NCBI GenBank assembly: GCA_002887195.1
Contig: PJAB01000649.1
Span: 1 to 22,535, forward strand
From: Chrysochromulina parva
Taxonomy: Eukaryota; Haptophyta; Prymnesiales; Chrysochromulinaceae
Direction: 5' to 3'
DNA: 22,535 nucleotides
The translations under genes and the position numbers were made by a program. This document shows positions 1 through 8,516 of the stretch, piece after piece (the first letter of the stretch is position 1; every line of letters begins with the position of its first letter). The notes under the pieces are model-generated. The model was not told the DNA's origin, made no database searches, and was given only the letters and a program-made list of their open reading frames with translations.

Positions 1-539
1 CGAACTCGTGCGCGATATCGAGAGAAAAATGCGCCATTGCGTTCGAAGACGCGAGAAATCCTTTTCAAGCTTTCTATTTCGGTTTTGAGACAATTGCGGA
101 AAAGTTTTGACAGGGGGTTAGGAACAAACAGGGAGGGGAAGGGAGGGAAGGGGATTGAGCCTGGTGCCTGGTTGAGCTTCGGCCGAGGTGCTCGTATTAA
201 GATGCCCGCGCGCAGTTGGGTTCAGCTCACGCTCCCATGAGAGCAGTACCGGACCCTCATGCCTCGCGTGCCCCGCCCGGTCGTGCTGCGTCTTGTCGCT
301 GCTTCTGAGACTTGGTGCCCTTCGCCCTTCTCTTCGGCTTCTTCTTCTTGATGGCGCCTGTGGGCCCGTAACCCTCTCTCTCTTTGCCTTCCTTGCTTGC
401 TTGCTTGCTTGCATGCTTGTTTTTGGCAGAGCGGTCGTGTCTTGTTTGATCCAGTTTCGGCAACTTTCTCTCTCTCGCGACGCTCGCCTCCCCGGGGTGT
501 GTGTCTGGCCGAGAGGGCCCTGAAACGGAACGGAACGGG
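1..539. other. 5' flank without a supported gene
   Basis: I see no supportable coding exon here. The open frames on both strands are short, low in complexity and unlike any family I know. Positions 392-419 are a CTTG microsatellite that forms part of a pyrimidine-rich tract. The tract leads to a 3' splice-site-like AG at 428-429. Positions 430-539 contain no ATG, so they could be the 5' untranslated leader of the gene that starts at 540. Confidence 0.5.
392..429 (+). other. Candidate 3' splice site of a 5' UTR intron, built on a CTTG microsatellite
   Basis: A long pyrimidine-rich run (CTTG repeats, then a T-rich stretch) ends in GGCAG at 425-429, which matches a eukaryotic polypyrimidine tract plus acceptor. 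Downstream, the frame of the 540 start codon is closed by TGA at 447-449, so the exon beginning at 430 would be untranslated up to the ATG. I could not assign a donor. The splice site is inferred from sequence pattern alone. Confidence 0.35.
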
Positions 540-2273
540 ATGATCGCGCCGCTGAAACCGACGACGATGACTATCGCCGATACCGATGGCACGATCGACG
601 AGCCAGCACGCGCAAACCTGCAGCTGCCCTTCTACCTTTACGAGGGACCCGCCTTCGATGACGGCACGTGGTTCATGCCGTGCTCTCGTGGGCTGCGCGG
701 TGAGACTATCGAGGAGGACCAATACTCGGGCGAGATCTACTTCCTTCGACAGCTGCGCGGTCACCGCTGGCGTGTGACGGACCCGGCGAGCGCGCTGCTG
801 TTTGTGGTGCCCCTGTACATTAACACTGCGCTCCAACCGTCCGTTGAGGGCACATCTTGCAATGGCACGCACTACCAGCGGCTGCTCGACGCCACCGCCG
901 CAGCGGTCGAGGCCACCGAGCAGTACACGCGCCAGCAAGGTGCCGACCACGTGCTCGTGGTTAATTCGTGGAAGCTCGCGCAGAAGCCGCCCCACCAGGC
1001 GCCTTGGTCCAGAAAAGGGCAGCTGCCCAACGACCACTTTCGGCACGTCTTCCGCAACGCGATCGTCGGGCACATGGAAACGCGTCACGACGATGAGATG
1101 GGCTTCTGGCGCTGCTCGGTGGTGTCGCCGTACGTGGCCAACTTCGACGCGGCTGCGCAGGCACACCTGCGGCCCATCGGCGCGCCCGAGCGTGATGTCA
1201 GCTTCTACTTCCAGGGAGGGGCCAATAACCGCGGCACGTTTGGGTACGCTTTTCGGCAGGCGGCGCTGGCGCAGCTCGACGGGTTTCCGCGCGCGCACGT
1301 CTCCGCGTTCTCGCTGCCGGGCAACGCGGCGCCGTGCCGCGCGGGCGTGAGCACCAACTGCCGCTCCGGTCGCTCGAACAACGCATTCCGCAACCTGATG
1401 GCACGTGCGCGCTTCAACCTCATGTTGCGGGGGGACTCTCCCTCATCGCGACGGCTCTACGATGGCATTGCGGCGGGCGCCCTCTCAGTGCTCGTCTCTG
1501 ACCAGCTCTGGGCCGTGGGTCTGCCGTTTGGGTGCCTCATACCGTGGCGGCGCATGGCCTTCACGCTCGCCGAGCGCCCCTTTTTGAGCGCCGCGGGCGC
1601 CGCCGACACGCTCCGCCAACTGGACAGCCTGAGCCCACAGACGTTGCAGCGCATGCAGCGCGTGGCCAATCGGCATCGTCGCGACCTTTTGTGGAACGTC
1701 AACGGTTCGCGCGTCGCGGAGAACCTGCTGCTTACGGCGGCGCTGCGCTGCCTGCCCTCGCATGTCACGCGGCGCGCGAGCAAACACACGCGCCTCGCGC
1801 AGACGCTTCGCCAGCTACGGCAGCTCTGTCCGCATCCGGATCACTCGCTCACATGCCGCGCGCCGGACGCGTCGAATTGCGCGGGCTGCGAGACGGGTGA
1901 CCTCGCACCCGGTACGCCGCTCGAGCACTGCTGCGGTGACTCGTGCCCCGCATGCAACCGCACCGCCTCGCGCTGCGTCCCGTCCGACATCGTCTACGGT
2001 GACCCGCAGGCGAACGGGCCGGGCCGGCGAGAAACCCTTAAGGCTTACCTCGCCCAGAAGGATAAGGATGTGCCGCTCGAGCTCCAGCAGTGGCGCAAGC
2101 TCGTGGGCAAGCCCAAGGCGGCCTCCACGGCGCGCGGCGCAAGCGGGCGTATCGGCTTGGCCCGGGCCTCGAAGCCCAAGGGTTCAGGTGCCGCAGCAAA
2201 GGCGGCCGCGGCTGGTGGCGGCGAGGGTGGCGCGGGCGTCTGGGTGAATGGGGTAAAGCGTGGAATGGGCTAG
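540..2273 (+). CDS. Exostosin-family (GT47-like) glycosyltransferase
   Basis: The product of 577 residues resembles GT47 exostosin/arabinosyl-galactosyltransferase proteins, which use nucleotide sugars in the Golgi to build polysaccharides or glycoproteins. Seen in the sequence: an FYLYEGP start of the fold at residues 31-37, and the family's most conserved block, GDSPSSRRLYDGI (298-310) followed by AAGALSVLVSD (311-321), the presumed nucleotide-sugar-binding region. Residues 430-479 form a compact segment with nine cysteines, then a basic, Ala/Gly-rich tail. The start is the first ATG; the frame extends 5' to 501 only through non-ATG codons. No signal anchor is visible although GT47 enzymes are normally type II membrane proteins, so an upstream exon or another targeting route is possible. 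Acceptor sugar and linkage cannot be told. The family call is secure; the exact 5' end is not. Confidence 0.85.
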   Translation: MIAPLKPTTMTIADTDGTIDEPARANLQLPFYLYEGPAFDDGTWFMPCSRGLRGETIEEDQYSGEIYFLRQLRGHRWRVTDPASALLFVVPLYINTALQPSVEGTSCNGTHYQRLLDATAAAVEATEQYTRQQGADHVLVVNSWKLAQKPPHQAPWSRKGQLPNDHFRHVFRNAIVGHMETRHDDEMGFWRCSVVSPYVANFDAAAQAHLRPIGAPERDVSFYFQGGANNRGTFGYAFRQAALAQLDGFPRAHVSAFSLPGNAAPCRAGVSTNCRSGRSNNAFRNLMARARFNLMLRGDSPSSRRLYDGIAAGALSVLVSDQLWAVGLPFGCLIPWRRMAFTLAERPFLSAAGAADTLRQLDSLSPQTLQRMQRVANRHRRDLLWNVNGSRVAENLLLTAALRCLPSHVTRRASKHTRLAQTLRQLRQLCPHPDHSLTCRAPDASNCAGCETGDLAPGTPLEHCCGDSCPACNRTASRCVPSDIVYGDPQANGPGRRETLKAYLAQKDKDVPLELQQWRKLVGKPKAASTARGASGRIGLARASKPKGSGAAAKAAAAGGGEGGAGVWVNGVKRGMG

Positions 2274-2388
2274 ACCGTAGACGCGAGATCCCGGATTGGC
2301 CTGGGATAATGCAACTGCAAGCATTCCGGATTTGGGGGAGGGCCGCTCCCATGGCCGCTCCGGGCTGCTACGGTTATGCTACGGTGTG

Positions 2389-2402
2389 TATAAAGCTTTA
2401 TA
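2389..2402. other. Perfect 14-bp palindrome TATAAAGCTTTATA
   Basis: The sequence TATAAAGCTTTATA equals its own reverse complement and lies about 115 bp after the stop of the exostosin-like gene, in otherwise GC-rich DNA. It could be a 3'-end or core-promoter element or a chance AT-rich palindrome. No gene start is supported next to it. Confidence 0.4.
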
Positions 2403-3145
2403 GCTATAAATGCGACATGTATGCCATTCGTTTGCCAACGGGCAACGGCATGCCCTGATGCCCGATGCGCCCGCGGAGCGCGGTGCATACGATAGGTCTG
2501 CATGCCGGATGCCGCCGACCGCTCTCGCGGACTCGACGCGCCCCCGGCCCCGCGGCCCCGCCGGCCGCCGCGCCCCGGGGAGGTCGCGGCTCGCTACCAC
2601 TCTTTTCACCGTTTAGACAGTTGTCACGCCTCCGTGAGTTACACGGCGCGCGGGTCCGGTCGCGCCGCGCGGTCCGGCGCTCGGCGAAAAGAACGACCGG
2701 TCTTCAAACCGCTCACAGCTCGAACAAACCTGTACCGTACAGGCGCACTGCGCCTTTAGCCTCGCCTCGTCCCCGAAAGCTTCCATGAACGTCAAAACAT
2801 GCACATGCGCCCTTAATTAGGCAATGTTTCGCCCAGCGCGTCGCGCTGAGTTGTGGTGCGCCACCACCGCGCCAAGCGCGTGTACTGAGGAGCGCCTGCT
2901 TGCTCCCGTCCGACCGCTTGTACACTGCGGCCATGCCCCAGAGCCTTCCCTCGTGCTGAACATCCTCGCGCCGCACTCGCTGCGCCGCCGACTCCACGCC
3001 GGCAGCGGCGTCGGCAGGGCAGGGCTGCTGCTGCTGTTTTATGCCGCTGCGAGTCGCTTTTCGACCCACGCCATCCCACGTTCGTTGCTCTTTCCCACCT
3101 TCCTTGCGTCGCTCGTCCCTCTTCCGCTCCGCCGCTCCGTCCCTC

Positions 3146-3325
3146 TCAGCCGCGACTGCGACCGCCGCCGCCGTTGTTACCGCCGCCGCCATTGTTGTAA
3201 CCACCGCCGCCGCCGCCGTTGTTACCGCCGCCGCCGCTACCGCCGCCGCCGCCGCTATCGCCGCCGCCGCTGCTATCCGCCGCTATTGCCTCATCGCCGC
3301 TGCTGCGATCCGCCGCCGCCGCCGG
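3146..3325 (-). other. Gly/Asn-rich open stretch, possible terminal exon
   Basis: On the minus strand one frame is open from 3334 to a TGA at 3148-3146 with no ATG. It encodes an Ala/Asp/Ser-rich start, then runs of Gly broken by Asn-Asn, Tyr-Asn-Asn and Ser, ending in Arg-Ser-Arg-Gly. This composition is typical of RNA-binding or low-complexity tails. A phase-0 junction is possible: GAG|GTC at 3399/3398 in the hydrolase gene to CAG|CCG at 3326/3325, removing a 73-nt segment that contains the hydrolase stop. The donor is weak, so this is a hypothesis. The stretch could equally be a non-coding CCG repeat. Confidence 0.25.
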
Positions 3326-3392
3326 CTGCCCCCGTCAAACGCGGGCCGCCGCGAGCGCCGCCGCGGGCGCGCATCGCCGCGGGCGCGCGTCC

Positions 3393-5776
3393 TCAGACCT
3401 CAACAGCATCGGGCGCGAAGCTGAGAGACGCGTCACCGTCCTGCCCGGACGCGAGCCGCGCGCCCACAAGGTGCGTGTCTAGGTCAAAGACCATCGCGGG
3501 CGGCGGCGCCAGCGAGCTCGACGCGTGCGCGTGGTGCGCCGTGTGCGGCGGCGCCAGCGACGAGTGCGAGTCGACCGTCGCGGCGGATGTGGGCCTGTGC
3601 GTGGGCGGCGGCATGGCTGATGACTTGGCCGCCGCCGTGGTGCTTCCGCGTGTGGTGCGCCCGCTCGGCAGTGAGGCCAGTCGGTCAGTCGGCCAGTCGG
3701 TCACCATCGCCGCCTTGCCGCTGCTGGCGCTACCTCCACCTACGGCGCCCTTTCCGTTGCTTGTCGTGGGCGGCGCTTTGTTCTTGGGTTCGGATGCAAA
3801 GCCACTCTGAGGCGCGAAGGCTGTGGGGAACGAGCTCGAGAAGGTAGACGGGAAGGTGGAGGTCGAGGTGGAGGTTGAGAACGTGGTCGGGAACGAGGAC
3901 GTGAAGCTCGACACGTTCTCATCCGACGGCACCATCGCCAACTGCTTCGCGCGCTTGAGATCCGGCTCTTCACCACCGAGCGGCTTGTTGAGGTTCTTGA
4001 GCGAGGAGCCCGAGCCAGCCTTCGGCTTGCCACCGGTGGGTTTGGCGAAGGGCTTCGAGGCGGCGCCAAAGGTCGCGGCGCCAAAGGTCGCGGCGCCACC
4101 GGGCAGCCCATAGGTGCCGTCAGTGGGGAATGTGTCCTCACTCGACGCGTGCGAGCCGCCGAGCTCGACATGAAGGTCCATCGGGAAAGCTTGCGGTGCC
4201 GGAGTGCACGCAAAGACGGACTCGGTCGACGAGGATGAGGAGGAGAGCTCGCGCGCGATCTCGCGCTGGCGAACAGGCACCTCGATCATCGCCGGCGGGA
4301 AGCGCGGCTTGCCACATGACCTGCCCTCATCGAACGGCGAGGCCTCCGACGCGTCGCTTTCGTCGTCGTCGTCGCAGGCGGGGCACTCCGAGTCATCTGT
4401 GGGGAAGTCCATCGGCTCCGCATTGGCATAGGCCGAGTCCTGGAGCACGCGCGGCGCGGGCATGCGCAACGACATCGCATGCCGGCCGGGCATCTGCTTC
4501 ATCCCGCCAAAGTTGCGGCTCTTGAGCCACTTGACGCAGCCGGGCGTCCACCCACCCTTGAGCTCGAAACCGTGCTCACCAAACGAGTCGCGCAGGTACA
4601 CGTTGGGGATGTCACGCTCGTCGAGCGCGCGGTGGTAGATGTCCGTGTGCTGCTCGTTGGGCGTGCACGTGTCGTCCGTCGAGCCCACGAGGCAGGTGGG
4701 CGGTGCGGCAAAGCCGGCGCCGCCGAGCAGGGCTTCCTGCCCTCGGTGAAGCTTAGCCGCTTTGGTTGGGATCTTCCAGCGGCCGAGGTTGAAGAAGCCA
4801 TTGTACTCGGGATGCTTCCAGTCGCGGCAGTCGATGCCCGGGTACACGAGAACTTGCGCGTCCAGCGGCTGCTTTTGGCTGCGCTGCGCCGCCCTCAGCG
4901 CCAACGAAGCGATAAGGTGGCCTCCGGCGGAGAAGCCGAGGGCGGCCACCGGGCCTGGGCGGCACTCGCGCACGCGCGCGACGGCGGCCTCGAGGTCGTC
5001 GAGCGCATCGTCGAGATCGTAGTGCGGCAGCAACCGATACTTGAGCACCACCGCTCCGATGTTGTGCTGAGCGAGCCACTCGACCACTGGTAGACCTTCG
5101 AGAGGAGACAGGAACTCATAGTTGCCACCCGGGCACACGATGACGGTGCCATAAAAATCGCGCCCACTGCACTGCGGGTACTCAAGCATGCACGGGTCGT
5201 CCGGCCCATGGAAGAGCGGGTCGTGCGTCAGCATCGGCATCCGCGGTCGGTCGGCGCACTTTTCGCACGTCGACCAACGGCACTTGGTGCACGCTAAAAT
5301 GGGCTGTCCCGCGCATGCCTTCGTATCGCATCCGCGGATCTGGCAGCCGTCATATTTGCGGCCGTCGTGCGTCGCAGGAAGCAGCGGGCAGCCGTACCAG
5401 CACCTGCGAAAAAAAGAGCGTTCGCGTGGCACACGGGGAGGGTCAACAAGGTATGACCAAATATGCGTGGATGACGTCGTCTGGGAACAGGGCTGGGGTT
5501 GCAGGGGGGCGCGTTGCGGGGGCGATTGGGGATGGAGTAGCCGCTCCATGGCCTCGGGCCAATGGGTAGCACGTACTTCTTCTTCTGTCCACGCTCGGCA
5601 AAGAGGGCAATCCAATTCGGAATTTCTTTCCACAAACGCTTTGGAATGAGGGGCCGTGATCGGTCCCCTTTGGAGGTGCGACGTTGAAGCCCCCGCGGTC
5701 GAAGATCGATACGGAGGCATGCGGCTGCTGGATGTGTGCGATCCCTGGAGGAGCTAGGTTTTGTCACCCCCGGCAT
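3393..5776 (-). CDS. Alpha/beta hydrolase (esterase/lipase-like) with Cys-rich N-terminal module; one intron
   Basis: Spliced model: 5776-5577 joined to 5403-3393, about 736 residues. The core resembles alpha/beta-hydrolase esterases of the acetyl-xylan-esterase/BD-FAE type: CPGGNYEF oxyanion region (genomic ~5135-5108), nucleophile elbow GFSAGGH with Ser at 4931-4929, probable acid in GSTDDTCTP (~4690-4660) and His in FGEHGF (~4590-4570). Ahead of it, nine cysteines within about 50 residues (5402-5256) look like a zinc-binding module. After about 4480 the protein is Ser/Thr/Pro/Ala-rich and probably disordered. The frame is also open 5' without splicing (ATG at 5720), but the canonical donor and acceptor favour the spliced frame, which gives an exon ending in EIPNWIALFAERGQKKK. 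Upstream exons may exist. Substrate unknown; hydrolase call firm, ends less so. Confidence 0.75.
5404..5576 (-). other. Predicted spliceosomal intron of the alpha/beta hydrolase gene
   Basis: On the minus strand the donor reads AA|GTACGTG (first intron base 5576) and the acceptor reads CTCTTTTTTTCGCAG|GTGC (last intron base 5404), with a TTGAC branch-point-like motif about 40 nt upstream. Removing 173 nt restores a Lys codon across the junction and joins the frame ending QKKK to CWYGC of the Cys-rich module. The intron is absent from a simple ORF reading because the unspliced frame happens to stay open. Confidence 0.65.
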
Positions 5777-6192
5777 GGACCAGTGTCCGGCGCAACAGGA
5801 TGGAGAAGAGCACAGCACAGAGTGGGCACCCGTCGCTTTTGCTCCTGTTCTTTGTGACGTTTCTTCCCGCTCCTCAAGTCGTGAGACCCTCACGTGAAAA
5901 GTCCCTCTTCACGGCACACCACGGCGTTTCACGCTAGGTAACGGGGTCGCAGAAAGATATGCCGCACGCTCGGGCACCATGGCTAGCCCTCTCATGAAGA
6001 GAAAGGGCGCGGGAATGCGATGGAGGCGAGGAGAAGCTCCGAACGTGCAAAAGAGCCTCTGCGGCCGAAAAGATGCACTCGGCGATGCACTCTCGACTCT
6101 GTATGGCTTAGAAAAGGCTGTCTACGCTCGCCCGTTCTTGAGTTCAACCGCACGCGGCTACACAAAGACTTGGCAGGCTGGAAACGATCGAT
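5777..6192. other. Intergenic spacer between two minus-strand genes
   Basis: This interval holds the presumed promoter and 5' UTR of the hydrolase gene and the 3' end of the nuclease gene. The hydrolase frame stays open 5' of its ATG to about 5893 but only with a GTG at the end, so further upstream coding is unproven. A 102-codon plus-strand frame at 5979-6287 runs into the antisense of the nuclease and shows no family features. Confidence 0.4.
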
Positions 6193-8223
6193 TTAAGCCA
6201 CTCTCGGCCGCTTGTGCACTGCTTCGCCGCCCTTGCCATCCGCGCCTCCCGAACCGCCGCCGGTGCCGCCCTTGCCGCCCACCGTAGCATCGGCACCCTC
6301 GGAGCCAGCCTCAGTCACCAAAGCATCCCCTGCGTTCGCCGCCGCGTGGCCCTTGGCCCCGCTAGCCGCGCCGCCGAATGCCGTGGCCTCGGCGGGGGCT
6401 GCACTTGGCCCGGCCGGCGGTGGCGGAGGCGGCTTGGGTCTTGGCGCGAAGAAGGCCTTGAGCGACTGGGGCGGCCGGAAGACGCTCGCCTTGGTCGGTG
6501 CATCGGGAGGCTTGAGCGGCGGCGGCGGCGCACTGCCCGCGCTGCTCGCGCTAGATGCCGTCGCCCATGGAAGCGATCGGCCCAGCGCCACCGCCTCGAG
6601 CAGCAGGGTGACTGCCACGTGGTCCGAAGCCGGCGGTGCGGTGTACACGATGCCGGTGTGAGCGGGCGCAAACTGCAAGTCGTGCGTCGTCTGTCGCGCC
6701 TCCTGGAGGCCGTGGAGTACCCCGTGAGTGGGCGCGGGCAGCCAGCGGCCGCCCGCGGTGCAAGCCCTTAGCGCACCCTGCTCGGTCTCGTCTTCCAGAA
6801 GCGGCGCCCCCGGCAGCGCGTACTCCATCAGCGGCGCATCGACCCAGAATGCATCGATGCGCCTCCCGTTGTTGGTGTAGCGCATGTTCGTGTACTGATG
6901 CCAGCACGTGAAGCGGGCGCGCGCGTGCGGGCGCAGCGCCGCGAAGGCGTCTACCATCCCTTCCGCTCCAAGGCTGCCAAGCCATGCCACGCAGTCTTTT
7001 TGAGAGGGCGAGACGCCGATGTAGTGAGCGAGCGTGCGTAGCGCTTCGCGGACTGTCGCGAGCCGCTCCGCCTCGCTGGTGCCCGCGCCGCGGCTGCCGC
7101 CCAGACTCCCGAGTGGCGAGTGCGATCCATCCGATGACGTCGCCATCTCAGCTACCACCGCCGCCGCCGCCGCCGCTGCTGCTGCCGCCGGTGTGGATGG
7201 CGTGGGCGCTGTGGCGGCGGTGGAGGAAGAGCTTGTTCGGTCCCCTCTCCCCTCAAGCGCCTGCTCGCCGTGGCCGTCACCATCGTCGTCGCCATCGTGT
7301 GCCGGATCGGCGAGCACCACTGGGTTGTGGCCCTGTACCAGCGCCTCCACGGCCTTCTGCACGCTCGCTGTGCTCAGCACGCCACGCACCCCACCCGTCG
7401 GCAGAGCCCGGTAGAGCGTCTCGCACCCTGACGTTCCAAGCACCATGCGAAGCTGCGCGAGGGCTGCGCGCACACGCTCAGCGGCGCTCGGCGTGCCGTC
7501 GGAGACGGCCGCACCCTCGCCACCTCCGTTTCTGATGCCACTACCGATCTCTGTATCGCAGCCGCCGCGGCCGCTGCCGCCGCCGAGCTCGAGGGTACGT
7601 TTGAGAGCGGCGACTGGCAGCAGTGATTGACGCCACGGTACGTCCGCCCCGCGTGCCGCAATGTTGAGATCACCTGCCAAGATCACGTGGCGCCCGGCCG
7701 CACGCAGCGCGCCAATCTTGCGGCGCAACGCAGCGAGGAACGCGAGCTTCCGGGCGCACTTGTCCTGGTATGCTCCCTCGTCGCCGTCCGCCGCGCCGCC
7801 GGTCGAGTGGACGTACACGTTCAACAGCACAAATCCGCCGTGGTCAGTCAGCAGGCAACGGCCCTCGGCATCGAGCGATGGGTCACCGAGCGGTGCCGCG
7901 TCGGCGGCGAGCGTCAGCCCAGTGCGCGCGTACGTGGTCACCCCATTGAAGCCGCGCTTCACTTCTGCTGTTGTCTCGCTCTGCGGAAACGCCCAGAACG
8001 ACTCCCACGCGCCAAATGGGTAAGCGCTCGTGCCGGTCGGATCGGCCTGCACTTTCTTCTGAGTTAGCTTGACTTCTTGGACCGCGAGCACATCAAAGCC
8101 GTGACGCTCCAGGAAGGCATCGAGCGACTTGTAGTGTTCGCGGATGTACTTGAGAGTCGCGTCCCAGCCGGCAACATTCCACGAGGCAATGAGCAGCGGT
8201 GTTGATGTCGTGGCTGCGGCCAT
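6193..8223 (-). CDS. APE2/exonuclease III-type AP endonuclease, EEP superfamily
   Basis: This 676-residue intronless frame belongs to the endonuclease/exonuclease/phosphatase fold and fits the AP endonuclease 2 (Apn2/APEX2) branch, which cleaves abasic sites and trims 3' ends in the nucleus. Visible motifs: SWNVAGW (Asn16), AVQEVKL (metal-binding Glu50), FNGVTTYART, LNVYVHS (Tyr137), LAGDLNIA (Asp185, Asn187), NGRRIDAFW, and terminal SDHVA (Asp534-His535). A PCNA-binding-like segment PQSLKAFF lies at 585-592, with Pro instead of Gln at position 1. A basic KRPR near the C-terminus could be a nuclear signal. About 190 residues of low complexity, including a ten-Ala run (GCC repeat near 7156-7190), interrupt the fold after the GDLN motif. 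The GRF zinc finger of animal APE2 is not visible. Subfamily call is moderately sure; fold call is firm. Confidence 0.8.
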   Translation of the reverse strand: MAAATTSTPLLIASWNVAGWDATLKYIREHYKSLDAFLERHGFDVLAVQEVKLTQKKVQADPTGTSAYPFGAWESFWAFPQSETTAEVKRGFNGVTTYARTGLTLAADAAPLGDPSLDAEGRCLLTDHGGFVLLNVYVHSTGGAADGDEGAYQDKCARKLAFLAALRRKIGALRAAGRHVILAGDLNIAARGADVPWRQSLLPVAALKRTLELGGGSGRGGCDTEIGSGIRNGGGEGAAVSDGTPSAAERVRAALAQLRMVLGTSGCETLYRALPTGGVRGVLSTASVQKAVEALVQGHNPVVLADPAHDGDDDGDGHGEQALEGRGDRTSSSSTAATAPTPSTPAAAAAAAAAAVVAEMATSSDGSHSPLGSLGGSRGAGTSEAERLATVREALRTLAHYIGVSPSQKDCVAWLGSLGAEGMVDAFAALRPHARARFTCWHQYTNMRYTNNGRRIDAFWVDAPLMEYALPGAPLLEDETEQGALRACTAGGRWLPAPTHGVLHGLQEARQTTHDLQFAPAHTGIVYTAPPASDHVAVTLLLEAVALGRSLPWATASSASSAGSAPPPPLKPPDAPTKASVFRPPQSLKAFFAPRPKPPPPPPAGPSAAPAEATAFGGAASGAKGHAAANAGDALVTEAGSEGADATVGGKGGTGGGSGGADGKGGEAVHKRPRVA

Positions 8224-8443
8224 CGCCGGCGCCGTTCTTCAACTGCATTTTCGTGGGAACTCGCAAGGGGTGTGAACGTAACGCGATAACCGGTGCAACT
8301 GCACTGTTACTGCCCTCTCTCGCCGCGCGGCGCGAGCGTGTGTCCATTGGCAACGAGGTCCGAAGAAACACTGAACCCTCGTCTGCCCACAGGCCCGCGG
8401 AAGCAGAAGTGCTCCATCCACTGCCATGGTGAGTGTCCACAAG

Positions 8444-8488
8444 AGTTCCACTTACGTGAGTTGCACTTACGTGAGTTCCACTTACGTG
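8444..8488. repeat. Three tandem copies of a 15-bp unit with splice-donor motif
   Basis: The unit AGTTCCACTTACGTG occurs at 8444-8458, 8459-8473 (one C-to-G change) and 8474-8488. Its reverse complement contains CAC|GTAAGT, a consensus 5' splice site, three times on the strand of the nuclease gene. On the plus strand each copy ends in ACGTG, the core of a G-box. Either property could matter, or the array may be neutral. Confidence 0.8.
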
Positions 8489-8493
8489 GGGAG

Positions 8494-8512
8494 GTTTCAC
8501 TTTGTGTGAAAC
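8494..8512. other. 7-bp inverted repeat before the START-like gene
   Basis: GTTTCAC (8494-8500) and GTGAAAC (8506-8512) are exact reverse complements separated by TTTGT. The element ends four bases before the ATG at 8517. It could form a small leader hairpin or be a factor site. No function is known to me. Confidence 0.55.
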
Positions 8513-8516
8513 ACCC

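Larger units (their letters stand above)
2274..3392. other. Gene-poor interval with GC-rich low-complexity DNA
   Basis: I see no convincing gene over about 1.1 kb. Notable items are a 14-bp perfect palindrome TATAAAGCTTTATA at 2389-2402 followed by another TATAAA-like run, a very GC-rich patch near 2535-2580, and a dense CCG-type trinucleotide region from about 3166 to 3275. Open frames on the plus strand (for example 2824-3810) are produced by this repeat and by the antisense of the next gene. The minus-strand reading of the repeat is listed separately. Confidence 0.5.
8224..8516. promoter_or_regulatory. Divergent promoter region between nuclease and START-like genes
   Basis: The two genes start at 8223 (minus) and 8517 (plus), so this 293-bp interval must serve both. 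It contains a 15-bp repeat in three copies (8444-8488) and a 7-bp inverted repeat (8494-8512) just before the plus-strand ATG. On the minus strand a possible acceptor AAATGCAG occurs about 20 nt before the nuclease ATG. Together with GTAAGT in each repeat copy, this allows a 5' UTR intron of roughly 210-240 nt. Promoter function is inferred from gene orientation only. Confidence 0.45.

Noticed and set aside
188..523. Plus-strand frame with hydrophobic runs that could be a signal anchor exon of the exostosin-like protein
   Set aside because: The hydrophobic part is encoded by the CTTG microsatellite and pyrimidine tract in front of a strong acceptor-like AG, so it is more likely intronic; the frame of the main gene is closed by TGA at 447-449.
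222..1298. Minus-strand frame of 358 codons opposite the exostosin-like gene
   Set aside because: It is antisense to a well-supported conserved coding region, is Arg/Val/His-rich as expected for a GC-rich shadow, and has no family motif.
2824..3810. Plus-strand frame of 328 codons with Arg/Cys/Tyr repeats
   Set aside because: Its middle is the CCG repeat read in an Arg frame and its end is antisense to the hydrolase gene; composition is not protein-like.
4479..5093. Plus-strand frame of 204 codons with fairly normal composition
   Set aside because: It lies exactly opposite the catalytic core of the alpha/beta hydrolase, whose motifs are unmistakable on the minus strand.
5979..6287. Plus-strand small ORF between two minus-strand genes
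   Set aside because: Its last third is antisense to the nuclease C-terminus and I see no initiation context, domain or repeat to support it.
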